From contig NZ_JAHYSS010000002.1 of the NCBI RefSeq assembly GCF_019802255.1, positions 863,570 through 927,569 on the forward strand: 64,000 nucleotides of DNA, given 5' to 3'. Under the pieces are notes generated by a model. The model did not search any database, was not told the DNA's origin, and saw nothing but the letters and a program-made list of their open reading frames with translations. The translations under genes were made by a program, and so were the position numbers. The stretch comes from Pedobacter polysacchareus (lineage in GTDB: Bacteria; Bacteroidota; Bacteroidia; Sphingobacteriales; Sphingobacteriaceae). Of this stretch, positions 50,840 through 60,100 are shown one piece after another; the stretch's first letter is position 1, and each line of letters opens with the position of its first letter.

Positions 50840-53620
50840 TTATGGATTAGCCCCGGCTTTAGTAAAGTTACCACTTAAATTCCAGTTTATGCCAATCAAT
50901 ACATAACGTGGAATATAGCTGAATGTGTTTTCAGAGATCAGGTTTCCACCCACAAACCGATTGTAGCCAATTTTTTGATTGAGGATGTCTGTGGCAGTCA
51001 GTTTCAGCTCAAAGGCTTCACTTTTTCCTAATTTCGTAGCCAGATAGCTGTTCAGGATGACTACGTTCAGGTCTGTTTCAAAAGAAGAATTGGCCGGACG
51101 TAAGGAGATGGAAAGTGTACTGTTGAATTCTGAACGGTAAGGCAATTGTACGGTTCCCGAGAATTCATGATTATGAGTGATGCTCTTTCCATCGTTGAAG
51201 CCTCCGATGGAGGAGGTGCCATACATGATAGAAGCGGAAGGAGAATAAGATAGGTCTACTTTGGAAGTGTAATAATTGAAAGAACCTTTCGCATTGTATT
51301 GAGTATTAATAGTGGTATTGCGTACACCATTGATTTTCGCGACATTTCCTGAGCGGTAAAAACTCAGGTCCAAGCCCATACGGAAATGAAGTTTTGAAAA
51401 GCCTTTTGAATAATACATATTTCCACTCCAGGAATTGTTGCCGTTTAAATTGATAAAGCTGGTCACGCGTTTTGCAAATTCATCTACGATTTCTGAATTT
51501 ACAATGGCATTATTGGTAAATCCATAATTTAAAGAACCAGAAATAAACTGGTCACTGTTCATCATGAAGCTACTGTAGGAAACGGAAAAATTATTGGTAA
51601 ATGAGGGCCTTAAACCTGAATTTCCAATCACCTGAAACAAAGGGTTGTTAATTTGTGTCACAGGCTGGATCTGTTCAATACTGGGCTGCTGCGTGAAACC
51701 ATTATAGTTTAGCGCCATACTTGTATTGTTGCTGATCCTATAATAGATATTGGTTCGAGGAGAGAGGTTCAGGTAGCTTCTTTTGAAATTACTGGCTTTG
51801 TCTAAATCTTTCAGTTCAAAGTTGGTTTGGGTAGCTTCCAGGCCACTGGAGACAGATAGATCCTTCACCTTATATTGAAAAATTAATTTCCCGATATTGG
51901 AGAAATTAATGAATTTAAAGTTGTTACTCAGGGAGTCAATTTTTTTACGTTCACCAGTTACAGCATTAAAAACTAAGCGGTCACTGCTGGAAGCAATGGT
52001 TTTAAAGGTATATCCGGCTTCCATAGACCAGCGTTTTGTCAATAATTCCGCATAACTGATCCGGGTTCCAATAGAATTTTGTTTGCCGGAATTGTCTTTG
52101 ATCAGGTTGATGTCTTCACTGTTTTTCCAATTGCCCAGGGCATCGTAATACTCGGTATGGTTGAAGCTGGTTTCCAGTCCTGAACTGTTTTGACTTTCCG
52201 GTTGAATATCTATTGACAATACCCTGCCTTTTTTCTTGAATTTTGTGGACCAGTTGATGTTCCCGTTGAAAAGGTCGGTCGCCCCATTTCCAATGTTGGA
52301 TTGTGAATTCTGACTGATCGGTAATCCCTGATCATTGTTACTGCCATTAAAACTTTTGGATTCATTATAGCTTCTGTTCTTTTTTAGGCCAAATGATACC
52401 TTTAGGATAGATAAAGAATCGGTATGATAGGTATAAGTCCCGCGGATATTTTCACCGGTTACATTAGAATGGTCATCTGTAGTACCTGTACTCACGAGTT
52501 TTTGCCCAGAGGGCAGCAATTCCTGAGAGTTGGAGGTTTTATGGTTGGTATTCTGGTTATTGAATACTTTGAAATTCATCTTTAAACCCATCTTATTCTT
52601 GTAGAATTTATCGGAATAATGGGCGCCAAGGTTGATGTTGCTTGGCAGACCTCCGGTAGAAGAATAGTAATCATCATCGTCATCTCCACCAGAAGAATAC
52701 ATAATGGAACTACCATCGTCTCCGATCTCAATCTGATCATAATCTTCTCCTTTGAGCTTACGCATGGAATTGTTGATCTTAGAGTCATTGTCGAGGGTCG
52801 AATAGGTGCCAAAAATGGCCATTTTCAATTTGCTCTTAAATGCGCCTATCATCCCTCCATAATCCTGAAAAGCATCACTCCCGACATTGGCATCCAAAGT
52901 AGTCAGATAGCCGTTCTTAGCGTTGTCTTTCAGCTTGATGTTGATCGTCTTCTGCTTAATCCCGTCGTCAATTCCGGTAAGTTCTGCCGTCTTGCTTTTC
53001 CGTTCATAGACCTGAACTTCATCTACGGCATTCGCTTTTAGGTATTTGGTAGCCAGTAGGGGGTCGTCGCCAAAAAATTCGTCGCCATCTACAAGTACGG
53101 TTTTGACTTCTTTTCCCTGCGATTTTATCGCACCATTTTTATCTACTTCAATTCCCGGCAGCCTTTTGAGTAATTCCTGGACATTAGCATTGTTTCTTAC
53201 TGCGAAACTATCAGCCTGAAAAACTAAGGTATCTCCACGCATTCTGATGGCTTTTTTAGTGGCCGCAATCACGACTTCATTTAGTAATTTGGATTTTAAC
53301 TCCATATTTACCTGGCCGAGGTTCAAAATACTATCTGGGCCAATGCTGATGTTACGGAGGTAATCCGCCATTTTTGGGTAGCTGATCAGCAGCAGATAAT
53401 TGCCAGCTTTAATATTTCCCCATTCGAAACGACCATTTATATCCGTACGTGCTGTTTTTACCAATATAGAATCCGTAGCCCTGATCAACAGGACTGCACT
53501 ATTCTCAAGTACCTTTTTTTCTAAAGTATCAGCAACTAAACCTTTAATCACAGATTTTTGTGCAAAAGCGGTAAATGAAAATAAAGTGAAAAGTATATAA
53601 GTGAAAAGTTTTTTCAGCAT
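50840..53620 (-). CDS. TonB-dependent-receptor-like outer-membrane beta-barrel protein
   Basis: The 926-residue product has a signal peptide (MLKKLFTYILFTLFSFTAFA). Residues about 25-115 are a carboxypeptidase-regulatory-like beta-sandwich (SVIKGLVADTLEKKVLENSA), followed by a plug-like domain (AVRNNANVQELLKRLPGIEV, DEFFGDDPLLATKYL) and a large C-terminal beta-barrel of the OMP_b-brl_3 type, rich in alternating aromatic residues and ending near GINWNLSGNF. It lacks a SusD partner, so it is probably not a PUL receptor; it is the common barrel kind paired with a GLPGLI protein. Transport of a peptide or metal complex is possible. A Gly/Asp-rich loop (SSGGDDDDDYYSSTGG) around residue 315 may bind calcium. 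Confidence 0.88.
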   Translation of the reverse strand: MLKKLFTYILFTLFSFTAFAQKSVIKGLVADTLEKKVLENSAVLLIRATDSILVKTARTDINGRFEWGNIKAGNYLLLISYPKMADYLRNISIGPDSILNLGQVNMELKSKLLNEVVIAATKKAIRMRGDTLVFQADSFAVRNNANVQELLKRLPGIEVDKNGAIKSQGKEVKTVLVDGDEFFGDDPLLATKYLKANAVDEVQVYERKSKTAELTGIDDGIKQKTINIKLKDNAKNGYLTTLDANVGSDAFQDYGGMIGAFKSKLKMAIFGTYSTLDNDSKINNSMRKLKGEDYDQIEIGDDGSSIMYSSGGDDDDDYYSSTGGLPSNINLGAHYSDKFYKNKMGLKMNFKVFNNQNTNHKTSNSQELLPSGQKLVSTGTTDDHSNVTGENIRGTYTYHTDSLSILKVSFGLKKNRSYNESKSFNGSNNDQGLPISQNSQSNIGNGATDLFNGNINWSTKFKKKGRVLSIDIQPESQNSSGLETSFNHTEYYDALGNWKNSEDINLIKDNSGKQNSIGTRISYAELLTKRWSMEAGYTFKTIASSSDRLVFNAVTGERKKIDSLSNNFKFINFSNIGKLIFQYKVKDLSVSSGLEATQTNFELKDLDKASNFKRSYLNLSPRTNIYYRISNNTSMALNYNGFTQQPSIEQIQPVTQINNPLFQVIGNSGLRPSFTNNFSVSYSSFMMNSDQFISGSLNYGFTNNAIVNSEIVDEFAKRVTSFINLNGNNSWSGNMYYSKGFSKLHFRMGLDLSFYRSGNVAKINGVRNTTINTQYNAKGSFNYYTSKVDLSYSPSASIMYGTSSIGGFNDGKSITHNHEFSGTVQLPYRSEFNSTLSISLRPANSSFETDLNVVILNSYLATKLGKSEAFELKLTATDILNQKIGYNRFVGGNLISENTFSYIPRYVLIGINWNLSGNFTKAGANP

Positions 53621-54132
53621 AATTTACCAGCGATCTCCTCATGGTGATTTCCTAAATCTAACAACATTTTTTTTGTCTCTATTAAATTTTAATCATATTC
53701 TTTTAAGTATTTTGAATCTCTAAGCTTTAAGAATTAATTTTTTAAAAGATGAGCTGCTGCTAAACGCATCAGTGTTTGATATTTAGAAGCAGACTTTCTA
53801 CTGCTCATTTCCCTCTTTACGGTATTATTGTTGCGGACTGGTTCCTGGTGTCTTTCCTGTTGCAGATTTGATAGGGGGATAGCGGCTGCCTGAAATTTTA
53901 GGCATAAAAAAGGCCCGAATAAAATCCGGGCACTTTTGTTAAAGTATATTTGGTTAGAATATGCGGTTTTAGGTTGTTATTTCTTTATTAGGTATGCTTT
54001 GATTATTTAAATATAATGCAAAATATAATTTAATCACAATATAATTTTCAACTTTTTTCATAAAGCGAATGAAAATATTTGATATTCTTGCTTTGTGACC
54101 TTTTTAAGGAGGATATGAGCGCTGGTTTAATT
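53621..54132. other. Non-coding gap with one terminator
   Basis: No gene is seen in these 512 bp. The only firm structure is the hairpin at 53913-53931. The promoter of the outer-membrane protein gene should lie near 53621-53700, but no consensus was found. Confidence 0.6.
53905..53931 (-). terminator. Intrinsic terminator
   Basis: On the minus strand GCCCG (53931-53927), a 9-nt AT-rich loop, CGGGC (53917-53913) and then six T (within 53911-53905). It lies 200 bp after the hypothetical lipoprotein gene and probably closes the trpS-to-lipoprotein transcript. Confidence 0.7.
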
Positions 54133-54681
54133 TTACTTGCAGCAGCTATAATAGGGTAAAACCTGTTTTTTCTGCGCCGACCAGGCGATATAAACTTCCG
54201 TTTCATTGGATAAACGGTACTTAAATCCATTCAGTCCGCTGCGTTTTAATTCATTATAGAAATCTTTATCCGGGGTATTTGCGTCTGCATGCTCATTTTC
54301 TGTCACTGCAGGTTCCAGAAAATTCTCCTCATCGAGAAATAATTTCAGCTCCTGCTGCATAAATTCCAGCTGTTTCGCCTGCTTTTTAAGGTCGAGCGTA
54401 GAAGCATAATTTTTTAACAGCTCAGTTGCCTTAAAATCCTTTTGGTAAATCTTTGCACCATCATGAGCTGTGATGCTGAAATTCATGATCATATCAGCAG
54501 GTTTCTGCCCTTTTAAGACCACTTTGAAGGTATCCAGCAATAAGGTGTCGCTGAATGCTTTTAAGACCGTATGGCCCTTCAGGTTCTTCTTTAAATCGTC
54601 CTCAGAAACTTTTGTCTTATTGCCTTTACAGGCAGCGAAGACGGCAAGAATTAACAATAAATAGGTAAAATGTTTCTTCAT
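54133..54681 (-). CDS. Hypothetical lipoprotein, 182 residues
   Basis: The N-terminus is a lipoprotein signal (MKKHFTYLLLILAVFAACKG) with lipobox FAAC at Cys18. The mature part begins with KGNKTKVSEDDL and continues as a helical, charged domain with no motif I recognise; it contains a Lys/Glu/Gln-rich helix (KKQAKQLEFMQQELKLFLDE) and ends with a CC pair (YSCCK). It should be anchored in the inner or outer membrane facing the periplasm. It follows kdsB by 16 bp on the same strand, so it is the last gene of the trpS-dNK-kdsB group. Function unknown. Confidence 0.7.
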   Translation of the reverse strand: MKKHFTYLLLILAVFAACKGNKTKVSEDDLKKNLKGHTVLKAFSDTLLLDTFKVVLKGQKPADMIMNFSITAHDGAKIYQKDFKATELLKNYASTLDLKKQAKQLEFMQQELKLFLDEENFLEPAVTENEHADANTPDKDFYNELKRSGLNGFKYRLSNETEVYIAWSAQKKQVLPYYSCCK

Positions 54682-54697
54682 AAGGGGAAATTAATGG

Positions 54698-55429
54698 TTA
54701 AGCACCCAATATCTTTTTCAGGTCATCAGGAGTGTCAATGGCAATCGTTTCAATGTCGGTTACCCTGGTTTGAATCGCATAGCCATTTTCTATCCAGCGC
54801 AGCTGTTCCAAACTTTCTGCAATTTCCAGGGAAGAAGGAGGGAGTGCGGTAATCTCCTGTAATACAGTAGCTGTGTAGCCGTAAATGCCAATATGTTTAT
54901 AAAACAAATGTGCCTGCAACCAGTTTTCTTTTTCTGCATTTCGCAGGTAAGGAATGGTCTGGCGACTAAAATACACCGCTTCTTTGCGGGCATTCAACAC
55001 CACCTTTGGCAAATTATGGTTAAATAATTCTGTTTCTGTATGGATTTCCTTGATGAGGGTAGCCAGCTGTACGTTCGGGTTTGCAAAGCAGGAAACCAAT
55101 AAGTCTATCTGTGCCGGATCTATAAAAGGTTCATCACCCTGTATGTTGATGAGTACCTCAAAACCAGGTAATTGCCTGGCTACTTCCGCACATCTGTCTG
55201 TGCCGCTTTGGTGCTGAGTGCCGGTCATGATGTACTCGCCACCAAAACTTTTCAGTTCTTCGGCGATGCGTTCATCATCCGTGGCCACGACTACTTTGTC
55301 GAGCCCCTTCGCTTTAATCGCCTGCTCATATACCCTGCGGATCATGCTTTTCCCCTGAATGTCCACTAAGGGCTTTCCGGGGAAACGCGTAGAAGCAAAG
55401 CGGGCTGGAATTACTCCAAGTACCTTCAT
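54698..55429 (-). CDS. kdsB: 3-deoxy-manno-octulosonate cytidylyltransferase
   Basis: A 243-residue enzyme that activates Kdo as CMP-Kdo for lipid A core synthesis, a signature step of Gram-negative bacteria. The nucleotide-binding motif is IPARFASTRFPGKPL at residues 6-20, followed by the usual VVVATDDERI and the NIQGDEPFI segment with the metal-binding Asp. GIYGYTATVLQEITALPPS and the C-terminal DTPDDLKKIL are also conserved. Length is normal. It is 1 bp from the stop region of the next gene upstream on this strand, the deoxynucleoside kinase, so the two are cotranscribed. Confidence 0.96.
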   Translation of the reverse strand: MKVLGVIPARFASTRFPGKPLVDIQGKSMIRRVYEQAIKAKGLDKVVVATDDERIAEELKSFGGEYIMTGTQHQSGTDRCAEVARQLPGFEVLINIQGDEPFIDPAQIDLLVSCFANPNVQLATLIKEIHTETELFNHNLPKVVLNARKEAVYFSRQTIPYLRNAEKENWLQAHLFYKHIGIYGYTATVLQEITALPPSSLEIAESLEQLRWIENGYAIQTRVTDIETIAIDTPDDLKKILGA

Positions 55430-55430
55430 C

Positions 55431-56045
55431 TTAAAATAAACCGTTTATTTCTGCATCAATAGACCGGATAATACTGCCCAGATCTTCTGGATTATTCGTG
55501 AAATCAAGCTTGTTTTTATCAAGAATCAGCAATTTCCCCATATTGTAATCCTTAATCCAGGTTTCATATTTTTCATTTAGCTTCGATAAATAGTCAATAC
55601 GAATACTGGCTTCATACTCACGGCCACGACGCTGGATGTTATTTACCAGCGTTGGGACAGATGCACGCAGGTAAACCAATAAGTCTGGCGGTTTAATAAA
55701 TGAGGTAATGTTCTCAAATATCGCCCGGTAATTGTGGTGATCTCTGGTGGTCATTAAGCCCATCTCATGAAGGTTTTCCGCAAAAATATGTGCATCCTCA
55801 TAAATGGTTCTATCTTGAATCACATTGCGTTTGTTGTTCTCAATATCCACAATCTGCTGGAAACGATTGTTTAAAAAGTAAATCTGTAAGTTAAAGCTCC
55901 ATCTTTTCATGTCGCTGTAAAAATCTTCCAGATAAGGGTTATCGTCTACCTCTTCATATAAAGCTTCCCAGCCATAATGTTTGGCAAGTAATCCTGTTAA
56001 GGTGGTTTTACCGGCACCAATATTTCCAACTATAGCTATATGCAT
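55431..56045 (-). CDS. Deoxynucleoside kinase
   Basis: The 204-residue protein phosphorylates deoxynucleosides for the salvage pathway. It has the P-loop GNIGAGKTT (7-15), the base-binding EVDDNPYLEDFY segment, the DRTIYEDAHIF motif that replaces the ERS lid-related motif, and RRGREYEASI, the arginine-rich lid. This fits the dNK/dGK/dCK family. Substrate (deoxyadenosine, deoxyguanosine or deoxycytidine) cannot be read safely. It is followed at once by kdsB, a common Bacteroidota pairing. Confidence 0.92.
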   Translation of the reverse strand: MHIAIVGNIGAGKTTLTGLLAKHYGWEALYEEVDDNPYLEDFYSDMKRWSFNLQIYFLNNRFQQIVDIENNKRNVIQDRTIYEDAHIFAENLHEMGLMTTRDHHNYRAIFENITSFIKPPDLLVYLRASVPTLVNNIQRRGREYEASIRIDYLSKLNEKYETWIKDYNMGKLLILDKNKLDFTNNPEDLGSIIRSIDAEINGLF

Positions 56046-56095
56046 ATTTTAATAATTTATCTAGCTTTTGTAGCTATATGATCTAATTTTATCGA

Positions 56096-57094
56096 CTAAA
56101 AGGATTTGAATCCGATCAGTTCTCTCGCTTCTTTAATGGTTTTTTGTGCACTTTCTCTGGCTTTTAAAGCACCATGTTTCGCTACCTGACGTAAATAAGA
56201 AGTGTCTTTAGAAAGTTCTTCAATTTTTTCACGAATCGGCGTATTGAATACGATCATGTCTTCTGCCAGCTGCTTTTTGAAATCACCGTAACGAATCTCA
56301 CATTTGTTATATAAACCATCGAAATGCGCCATCGTATCTGCCGGGGAAACAATTTTCATCAGGTCAAATAAGTTTTGGATCGCTTCAGGTTTTGGCTGAT
56401 TGTCTTCCGTCGGTCCACCATCTGTTACTGCACGGGAAACCTTTTTACGGATCACCTCCGGGCTGTCAGAAAGGTAAATACAACTTCCGTCGCCAGATGA
56501 TTTACTCATTTTTCCTTTTCCATCTAATCCTGGAACTTTTACCAAGTTCTCCGAATAGTTGAAAGCAAAAGGTTCAGGGAAAAGGTCTGTTTTGTACATT
56601 CTGTTGAAGCGATTTCCGAAAGTACGGGTCATTTCCAGGTGTTGTTCCTGATCCTTTCCTACCGGAACTTTAGTCGCTTTGTGGATCAGAATATCTGCAG
56701 CCATCAAGGTTGGGTAGGTCAATAAACCTGCGTTCACATTGTCAGATTGTGATCTGATTTTATCTTTAAAAGAAGCACTGCGCTCCAATTCGCCCATATA
56801 GGCATTCATATTCAAGTATAAATACAACTCTGCAACTTCAGGAACGTCAGACTGGATATAGATGGTGGTTTCTTCCGGATCAATTCCGCAAGCAAGATAT
56901 TCTACTAATACATGTTTTACATAACCATGAAGATCGTCAGGAGTTGGATGTGTGGTTAAAGAATGAAGGTCGGCAATGAAAAAGTAGCAATTGTAATCAT
57001 ATTGCATCTTCACAAAGTTTTTAACCGCACCAAAATAATTTCCCAGGTGTAATTTTCCTGTAGGACGTATCCCGCTAACTACCGTTTCTTTCAT
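56096..57094 (-). CDS. trpS: Tryptophanyl-tRNA synthetase
   Basis: The 332-residue class I synthetase charges tRNA-Trp. The HIGH-type motif is in RPTGKLHLGNYFGAVKNF and the KMSKS motif in GKGKMSKSSGDG. The tryptophan pocket segment FIADLHSLTTHPTP and the GKDQEQHLEMTR segment are canonical. Length is normal for the bacterial enzyme. It is the first gene of the minus-strand group with the kinase, kdsB and the lipoprotein, and is divergent from plsC with 140 bp between them. No T-box or other leader was recognised. Confidence 0.97.
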   Translation of the reverse strand: MKETVVSGIRPTGKLHLGNYFGAVKNFVKMQYDYNCYFFIADLHSLTTHPTPDDLHGYVKHVLVEYLACGIDPEETTIYIQSDVPEVAELYLYLNMNAYMGELERSASFKDKIRSQSDNVNAGLLTYPTLMAADILIHKATKVPVGKDQEQHLEMTRTFGNRFNRMYKTDLFPEPFAFNYSENLVKVPGLDGKGKMSKSSGDGSCIYLSDSPEVIRKKVSRAVTDGGPTEDNQPKPEAIQNLFDLMKIVSPADTMAHFDGLYNKCEIRYGDFKKQLAEDMIVFNTPIREKIEELSKDTSYLRQVAKHGALKARESAQKTIKEARELIGFKSF

Positions 57095-57234
57095 GCAACG
57101 AAATTAAGAAAAAACAGGTATTGGGGAGGCGTATAATTTCATTTTTATCTTTTATAAACCGGATGACCGATGAATTTACATTGCAATGAGCATATTAGCG
57201 GTCTGCTCTTTAAAAAAATAGTAGTTTTGAATCC

Positions 57235-57969
57235 ATGATCCGCCTCTTAAAACATAGCCATCGCCTCTATTCCATATTTGTTATTTTGTCGCTTTCGGTG
57301 GTGTTTTATCCGTTTTACTTCGCTGCGGCACAGTCTCCGAAGGGTTATCTGATACTGAACAAGCTGAGAAAAGTCAATAGTTTCCTCAGCAGCTGGCTCA
57401 CCGGGATCTTTTTTCGCTTTACTTTTGAACAGCCTTTAGACAAAAATCAGACTTACATTTATTGCGCCAACCATACTTCCAACCTGGACATCATGATTTT
57501 TTGTATCCTCGCTCAGGGGAAATTTCATTTTATGGGGAAGGATGCCTTGTTGAAAAACCCAGTATTGAAAATCTTTTTTAAGACGATTGATATTCCGGTC
57601 AACCGCGACAGTAAGATTTCTGCTTTCAGAGCTTTTAAAAAGGCGGGCGAGCGACTAGAAGCGGGTTGGAGCCTGATTATCTTTCCGGAAGGTGGGATTG
57701 ACGGATTACATTATCCACCAGTTCTGCAGTCTTTTAAAAACGGGCCGTTCCGTTTGGCTATAGAAAAGAAACTAGCCATTGTGCCGGTAAGTTTATCCGA
57801 TGTATGGAAAAAAATGTGGGATGATGGATCAAAATATGGTAGTACGCCCGGAATTTGTGATATTTACATCCACCAGCCGGTGACCACCCATGATTTAACC
57901 CCAACAGATGCCGATCAGTTGAAAGAACGCATCTTTAATTTAATAAATAGTAAACTGCTTAACGCATGA
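57235..57969 (+). CDS. plsC: 1-acylglycerol-3-phosphate O-acyltransferase
   Basis: The 244-residue inner-membrane enzyme adds the second acyl chain to make phosphatidic acid. It has one N-terminal hydrophobic segment (LYSIFVILSLSVVFYPFYFA), the catalytic NHTSNLD motif (His80, Asp85), and the FPEGGIDG glycerol-phosphate-binding motif further on. PVNRDSKISAFRAFKKAGER is the intermediate conserved block. It overlaps the start of gatC by four bases (ATGA), so the two are translationally coupled. Specificity within the LPLAT family is assumed from the motifs. Confidence 0.9.
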   Translation: MIRLLKHSHRLYSIFVILSLSVVFYPFYFAAAQSPKGYLILNKLRKVNSFLSSWLTGIFFRFTFEQPLDKNQTYIYCANHTSNLDIMIFCILAQGKFHFMGKDALLKNPVLKIFFKTIDIPVNRDSKISAFRAFKKAGERLEAGWSLIIFPEGGIDGLHYPPVLQSFKNGPFRLAIEKKLAIVPVSLSDVWKKMWDDGSKYGSTPGICDIYIHQPVTTHDLTPTDADQLKERIFNLINSKLLNA

Positions 57970-58256
57970 CCATAGATAAAGAAACGATATATAAAGTGGC
58001 CGACCTGGCCAGAATCGCCATAGAAGAGAAAGAAGTGGATAGCCTGATGGGGGATATGAATAAGATCCTTACCTTTATGGAGCAGCTCAATGAGTTGGAT
58101 ACCAAAGGTGTAGCGCCATTGGTGTACATGAATGAAGAAGAAAATGTTTGGCGGGAAGATGTGGTGAAACAAGAGATTGCTGTGGCCGATGGATTGAAAA
58201 ATGCAGCGAAACACAATGAAAACTTCTTTATGGTGCCTAAAATCCTAGAAAAATAA
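57966..58256 (+). CDS. gatC: Asp/Glu-tRNA amidotransferase subunit C
   Basis: The 96-residue subunit stabilises the GatCAB complex, which makes Gln-tRNA or Asn-tRNA from misacylated Glu-tRNA(Gln) or Asp-tRNA(Asn). It starts MTIDKETIYKVADLARIAIE, the family opening, and has LTFMEQLNELDTKGVAPLVY. Length is normal. GatA and GatB are not in the window. It shares ATGA with plsC and is followed after 65 bp by an ABC ATPase gene. Confidence 0.92.
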   Translation: MTIDKETIYKVADLARIAIEEKEVDSLMGDMNKILTFMEQLNELDTKGVAPLVYMNEEENVWREDVVKQEIAVADGLKNAAKHNENFFMVPKILEK

Positions 58257-58321
58257 AGCCGGATGTAACATTCCGAGGTACTTTGCCGTCTAAAACAAAA
58301 ACCCGAATAATTTAGCTACCA

Positions 58322-59080
58322 ATGGAAAAAGCGTTAATCAACATCAAAGATATAGGCCGTAAATACGTGATCGGATCAGAAGTGATCCATGCTTTAAAAT
58401 CAGTTTCATTGGACATCCAAAAAGGTGAATTTGTAGCATTAATGGGGCCTTCTGGTTCCGGAAAATCTACGCTGATGAATATTTTAGGCTGCCTGGATAC
58501 CCCAAGTAAAGGGACTTATGTATTGAATGGGATTAACGTCAGCCAGATGACCGAAAATGAACTTGCAGAAGTTCGGAACAAGGAAATCGGTTTTGTATTC
58601 CAGACTTTTAACCTGTTGCCGCGCTCTACTTCCCTGGATAATGTGGCTTTGCCATTGATTTATTCAGGTGCAAATAAGAAGGAACGCGATGCAAGAGCAC
58701 ATAAAGCATTGGAAAATGTAGGCCTGGGAAACCGGGTAACGCATAAACCAAATGAGCTTTCAGGTGGTCAGCGACAAAGGGTGGCTGTTGCAAGAGCTTT
58801 GATCAATAATCCTTCGATTATCCTTGCCGATGAGCCTACAGGTAACTTAGATACCAAAACATCAGTTGAAATTATGGGCCTGCTGGAAGAGATTCACAGT
58901 AAGGGAAATACCATTATACTCGTTACCCATGAGGAAGATATCGCGCAGCATGCCCACCGTATTGTGAGGATGCGTGATGGTTTAATTGAAAATGACTACC
59001 TCAATACCGATATCAAAACAGTTTCTCCACGCCTCGTGAAATTAGAGGAAAGTGGTGACGACTTCGAAAAAATTGGTTAA
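58322..59080 (+). CDS. ABC transporter ATP-binding protein (MacB/LolD type)
   Basis: The 252-residue ATPase has Walker [10 protein letters not shown] (42-50), Q-loop [17 protein letters not shown], signature [15 protein letters not shown], Walker [13 protein letters not shown] and the H-loop VTHEEDIA. This branch powers MacB-like permeases that work on periplasmic substrates or lipoproteins without transporting through the membrane in the usual way. No permease follows it directly, but the MacB-like permease at 62313 on the same strand, 3.2 kb away, could be its partner. The C-terminal tail ([13 protein letters not shown]) is extra. Substrate unknown. Confidence 0.9.
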   Translation: MEKALINIKDIGRKYVIGSEVIHALKSVSLDIQKGEFVALMGPSGSGKSTLMNILGCLDTPSKGTYVLNGINVSQMTENELAEVRNKEIGFVFQTFNLLPRSTSLDNVALPLIYSGANKKERDARAHKALENVGLGNRVTHKPNELSGGQRQRVAVARALINNPSIILADEPTGNLDTKTSVEIMGLLEEIHSKGNTIILVTHEEDIAQHAHRIVRMRDGLIENDYLNTDIKTVSPRLVKLEESGDDFEKIG

Positions 59081-59089
59081 TTTTCCAAT

Positions 59090-59638
59090 ATGAAGATATA
59101 TACCAAAACCGGCGATAAGGGTTTGACCTCCTTAATTGGTGGAACCCGCGTGCCTAAGTTCCATTTACGCATCGAATGCTATGGAACGGTAGATGAGCTG
59201 AACTCTTATATCGGACTCATCATGTGCCAGGATATTGACCCTCATCACCAAAAAGTGCTGAAGGAAATCCAGGATAGGTTGTTCACCGTAGGTGCGGCAC
59301 TCGCTGCTGATCCCGAAAAATCGAGGATGAAAATCCCGGATCTCCACGATACCGACATTACTTTACTGGAAGAGGAGATGGACAATATGCACAAAGTATT
59401 GCCAGAATTGAAACATTTTATACTGCCCGGCGGAACAACTGTAGTTTCCTATTGCCACTTAGCGCGTTGTGTATGCAGACGTGCTGAACGTTTAACTGTA
59501 CATTTGGCTTCAGAAAGCTTTGTTGACGAAAAAATGACGATATATTTGAACCGTTTAAGCGATTATTTATTTGTTTTGGCACGAAAACTGAATTTAGATG
59601 CAAAAGCAACGGAAAACATCTGGATTCCAAGGCTCTAA
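59090..59638 (+). CDS. Cob(I)alamin adenosyltransferase (PduO/MMAB type)
   Basis: The 182-residue enzyme transfers adenosyl from ATP to cob(I)alamin, making adenosylcobalamin. It has the family opening MKIYTKTGDKGLTSLIGGTR with the ATP-binding TKTGDxG motif, the GTVDELNSYIGL segment, and the C-terminal CRRAERLTVHLA and NRLSDYLFVLAR helices with the catalytic Arg and Asn. The gene is 9 bp after the ABC ATPase gene. An adenosylcobalamin-dependent enzyme such as methylmalonyl-CoA mutase should exist elsewhere in the genome. Confidence 0.93.
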   Translation: MKIYTKTGDKGLTSLIGGTRVPKFHLRIECYGTVDELNSYIGLIMCQDIDPHHQKVLKEIQDRLFTVGAALAADPEKSRMKIPDLHDTDITLLEEEMDNMHKVLPELKHFILPGGTTVVSYCHLARCVCRRAERLTVHLASESFVDEKMTIYLNRLSDYLFVLARKLNLDAKATENIWIPRL

Positions 59639-59655
59639 AAGTGGTTGAAAAAAAG

Positions 59656-59688
59656 TTTGTTTTGCTCATGTTTTTTATTATACTTTTG
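59656..59688 (+). promoter_or_regulatory. Promoter of the DUF2795 gene
   Basis: TTTG (59656-59659) and TACTTTTG (59681-59688) are 21 bp apart, an exact match to the Bacteroidota pattern, 36 bp before the ATG. Confidence 0.7.
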
Positions 59689-59724
59689 CGAAACGAATAG
59701 AATAACTTAATTAGGATAGGAAAT

Positions 59725-59946
59725 ATGTATTGGACACTAGAACTCGCATCGCATTTGGAAGACGCTCCATGGCCTGCAACAAAAGATGAATTAATTGATT
59801 ACGGGATAAGATCAGGCGCACCAGTAGAGGTGATTGAAAATTTACAAGCTTTGGAAGATGATGGGGAACCATACGAAACCATCGAAGAAATTTGGCCAGA
59901 TTATCCTACTAAAGATGACTTCTTCTTCAACGAAGACGAATACTAG
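59725..59946 (+). CDS. DUF2795-domain protein, 73 residues
   Basis: The product reads MYWTLELASHLEDAPWPATK then DELIDYGIRSGAPVEVIENL and ends with an acidic tail (DYPTKDDFFFNEDEY). It is strongly acidic and matches the DUF2795 pattern (APWPATKDELIDYAIRxGAP), a short family common in Bacteroidota with unknown function. Length is normal for this variant. It has its own promoter and a terminator, so it is monocistronic and probably well expressed. Confidence 0.9.
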   Translation: MYWTLELASHLEDAPWPATKDELIDYGIRSGAPVEVIENLQALEDDGEPYETIEEIWPDYPTKDDFFFNEDEY

Positions 59947-59966
59947 TCTTTAACTTTTTTTACTGT

Positions 59967-59996
59967 AAAGGTCCTGTAAACTCGGGGCCTTTTTTT
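59967..59996 (+). terminator. Terminator of the DUF2795 gene
   Basis: AAAGGTCC (59967-59974) pairs with GGGCCTTT (59985-59992) with one wobble pair; a 10-nt loop, then four more T. Confidence 0.85.
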
Positions 59997-60040
59997 GTGC
60001 CAGCATCTTTTTGGAATGATGATTGTTTATGTAATGTCAT

Positions 60041-60056
60041 GGATGATGAATCATCC
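60041..60056 (+). promoter_or_regulatory. Palindrome upstream of the small membrane protein gene
   Basis: GGATGAT-GA-ATCATCC: a perfect 7-bp inverted repeat with a 2-bp spacer, 45 bp before the ATG at 60101. A possible operator; the binder is unknown. Confidence 0.35.
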
Positions 60057-60100
60057 ACATTAGTTTCATCTAAAAAACACACATCTTAAAATTAAACGTT

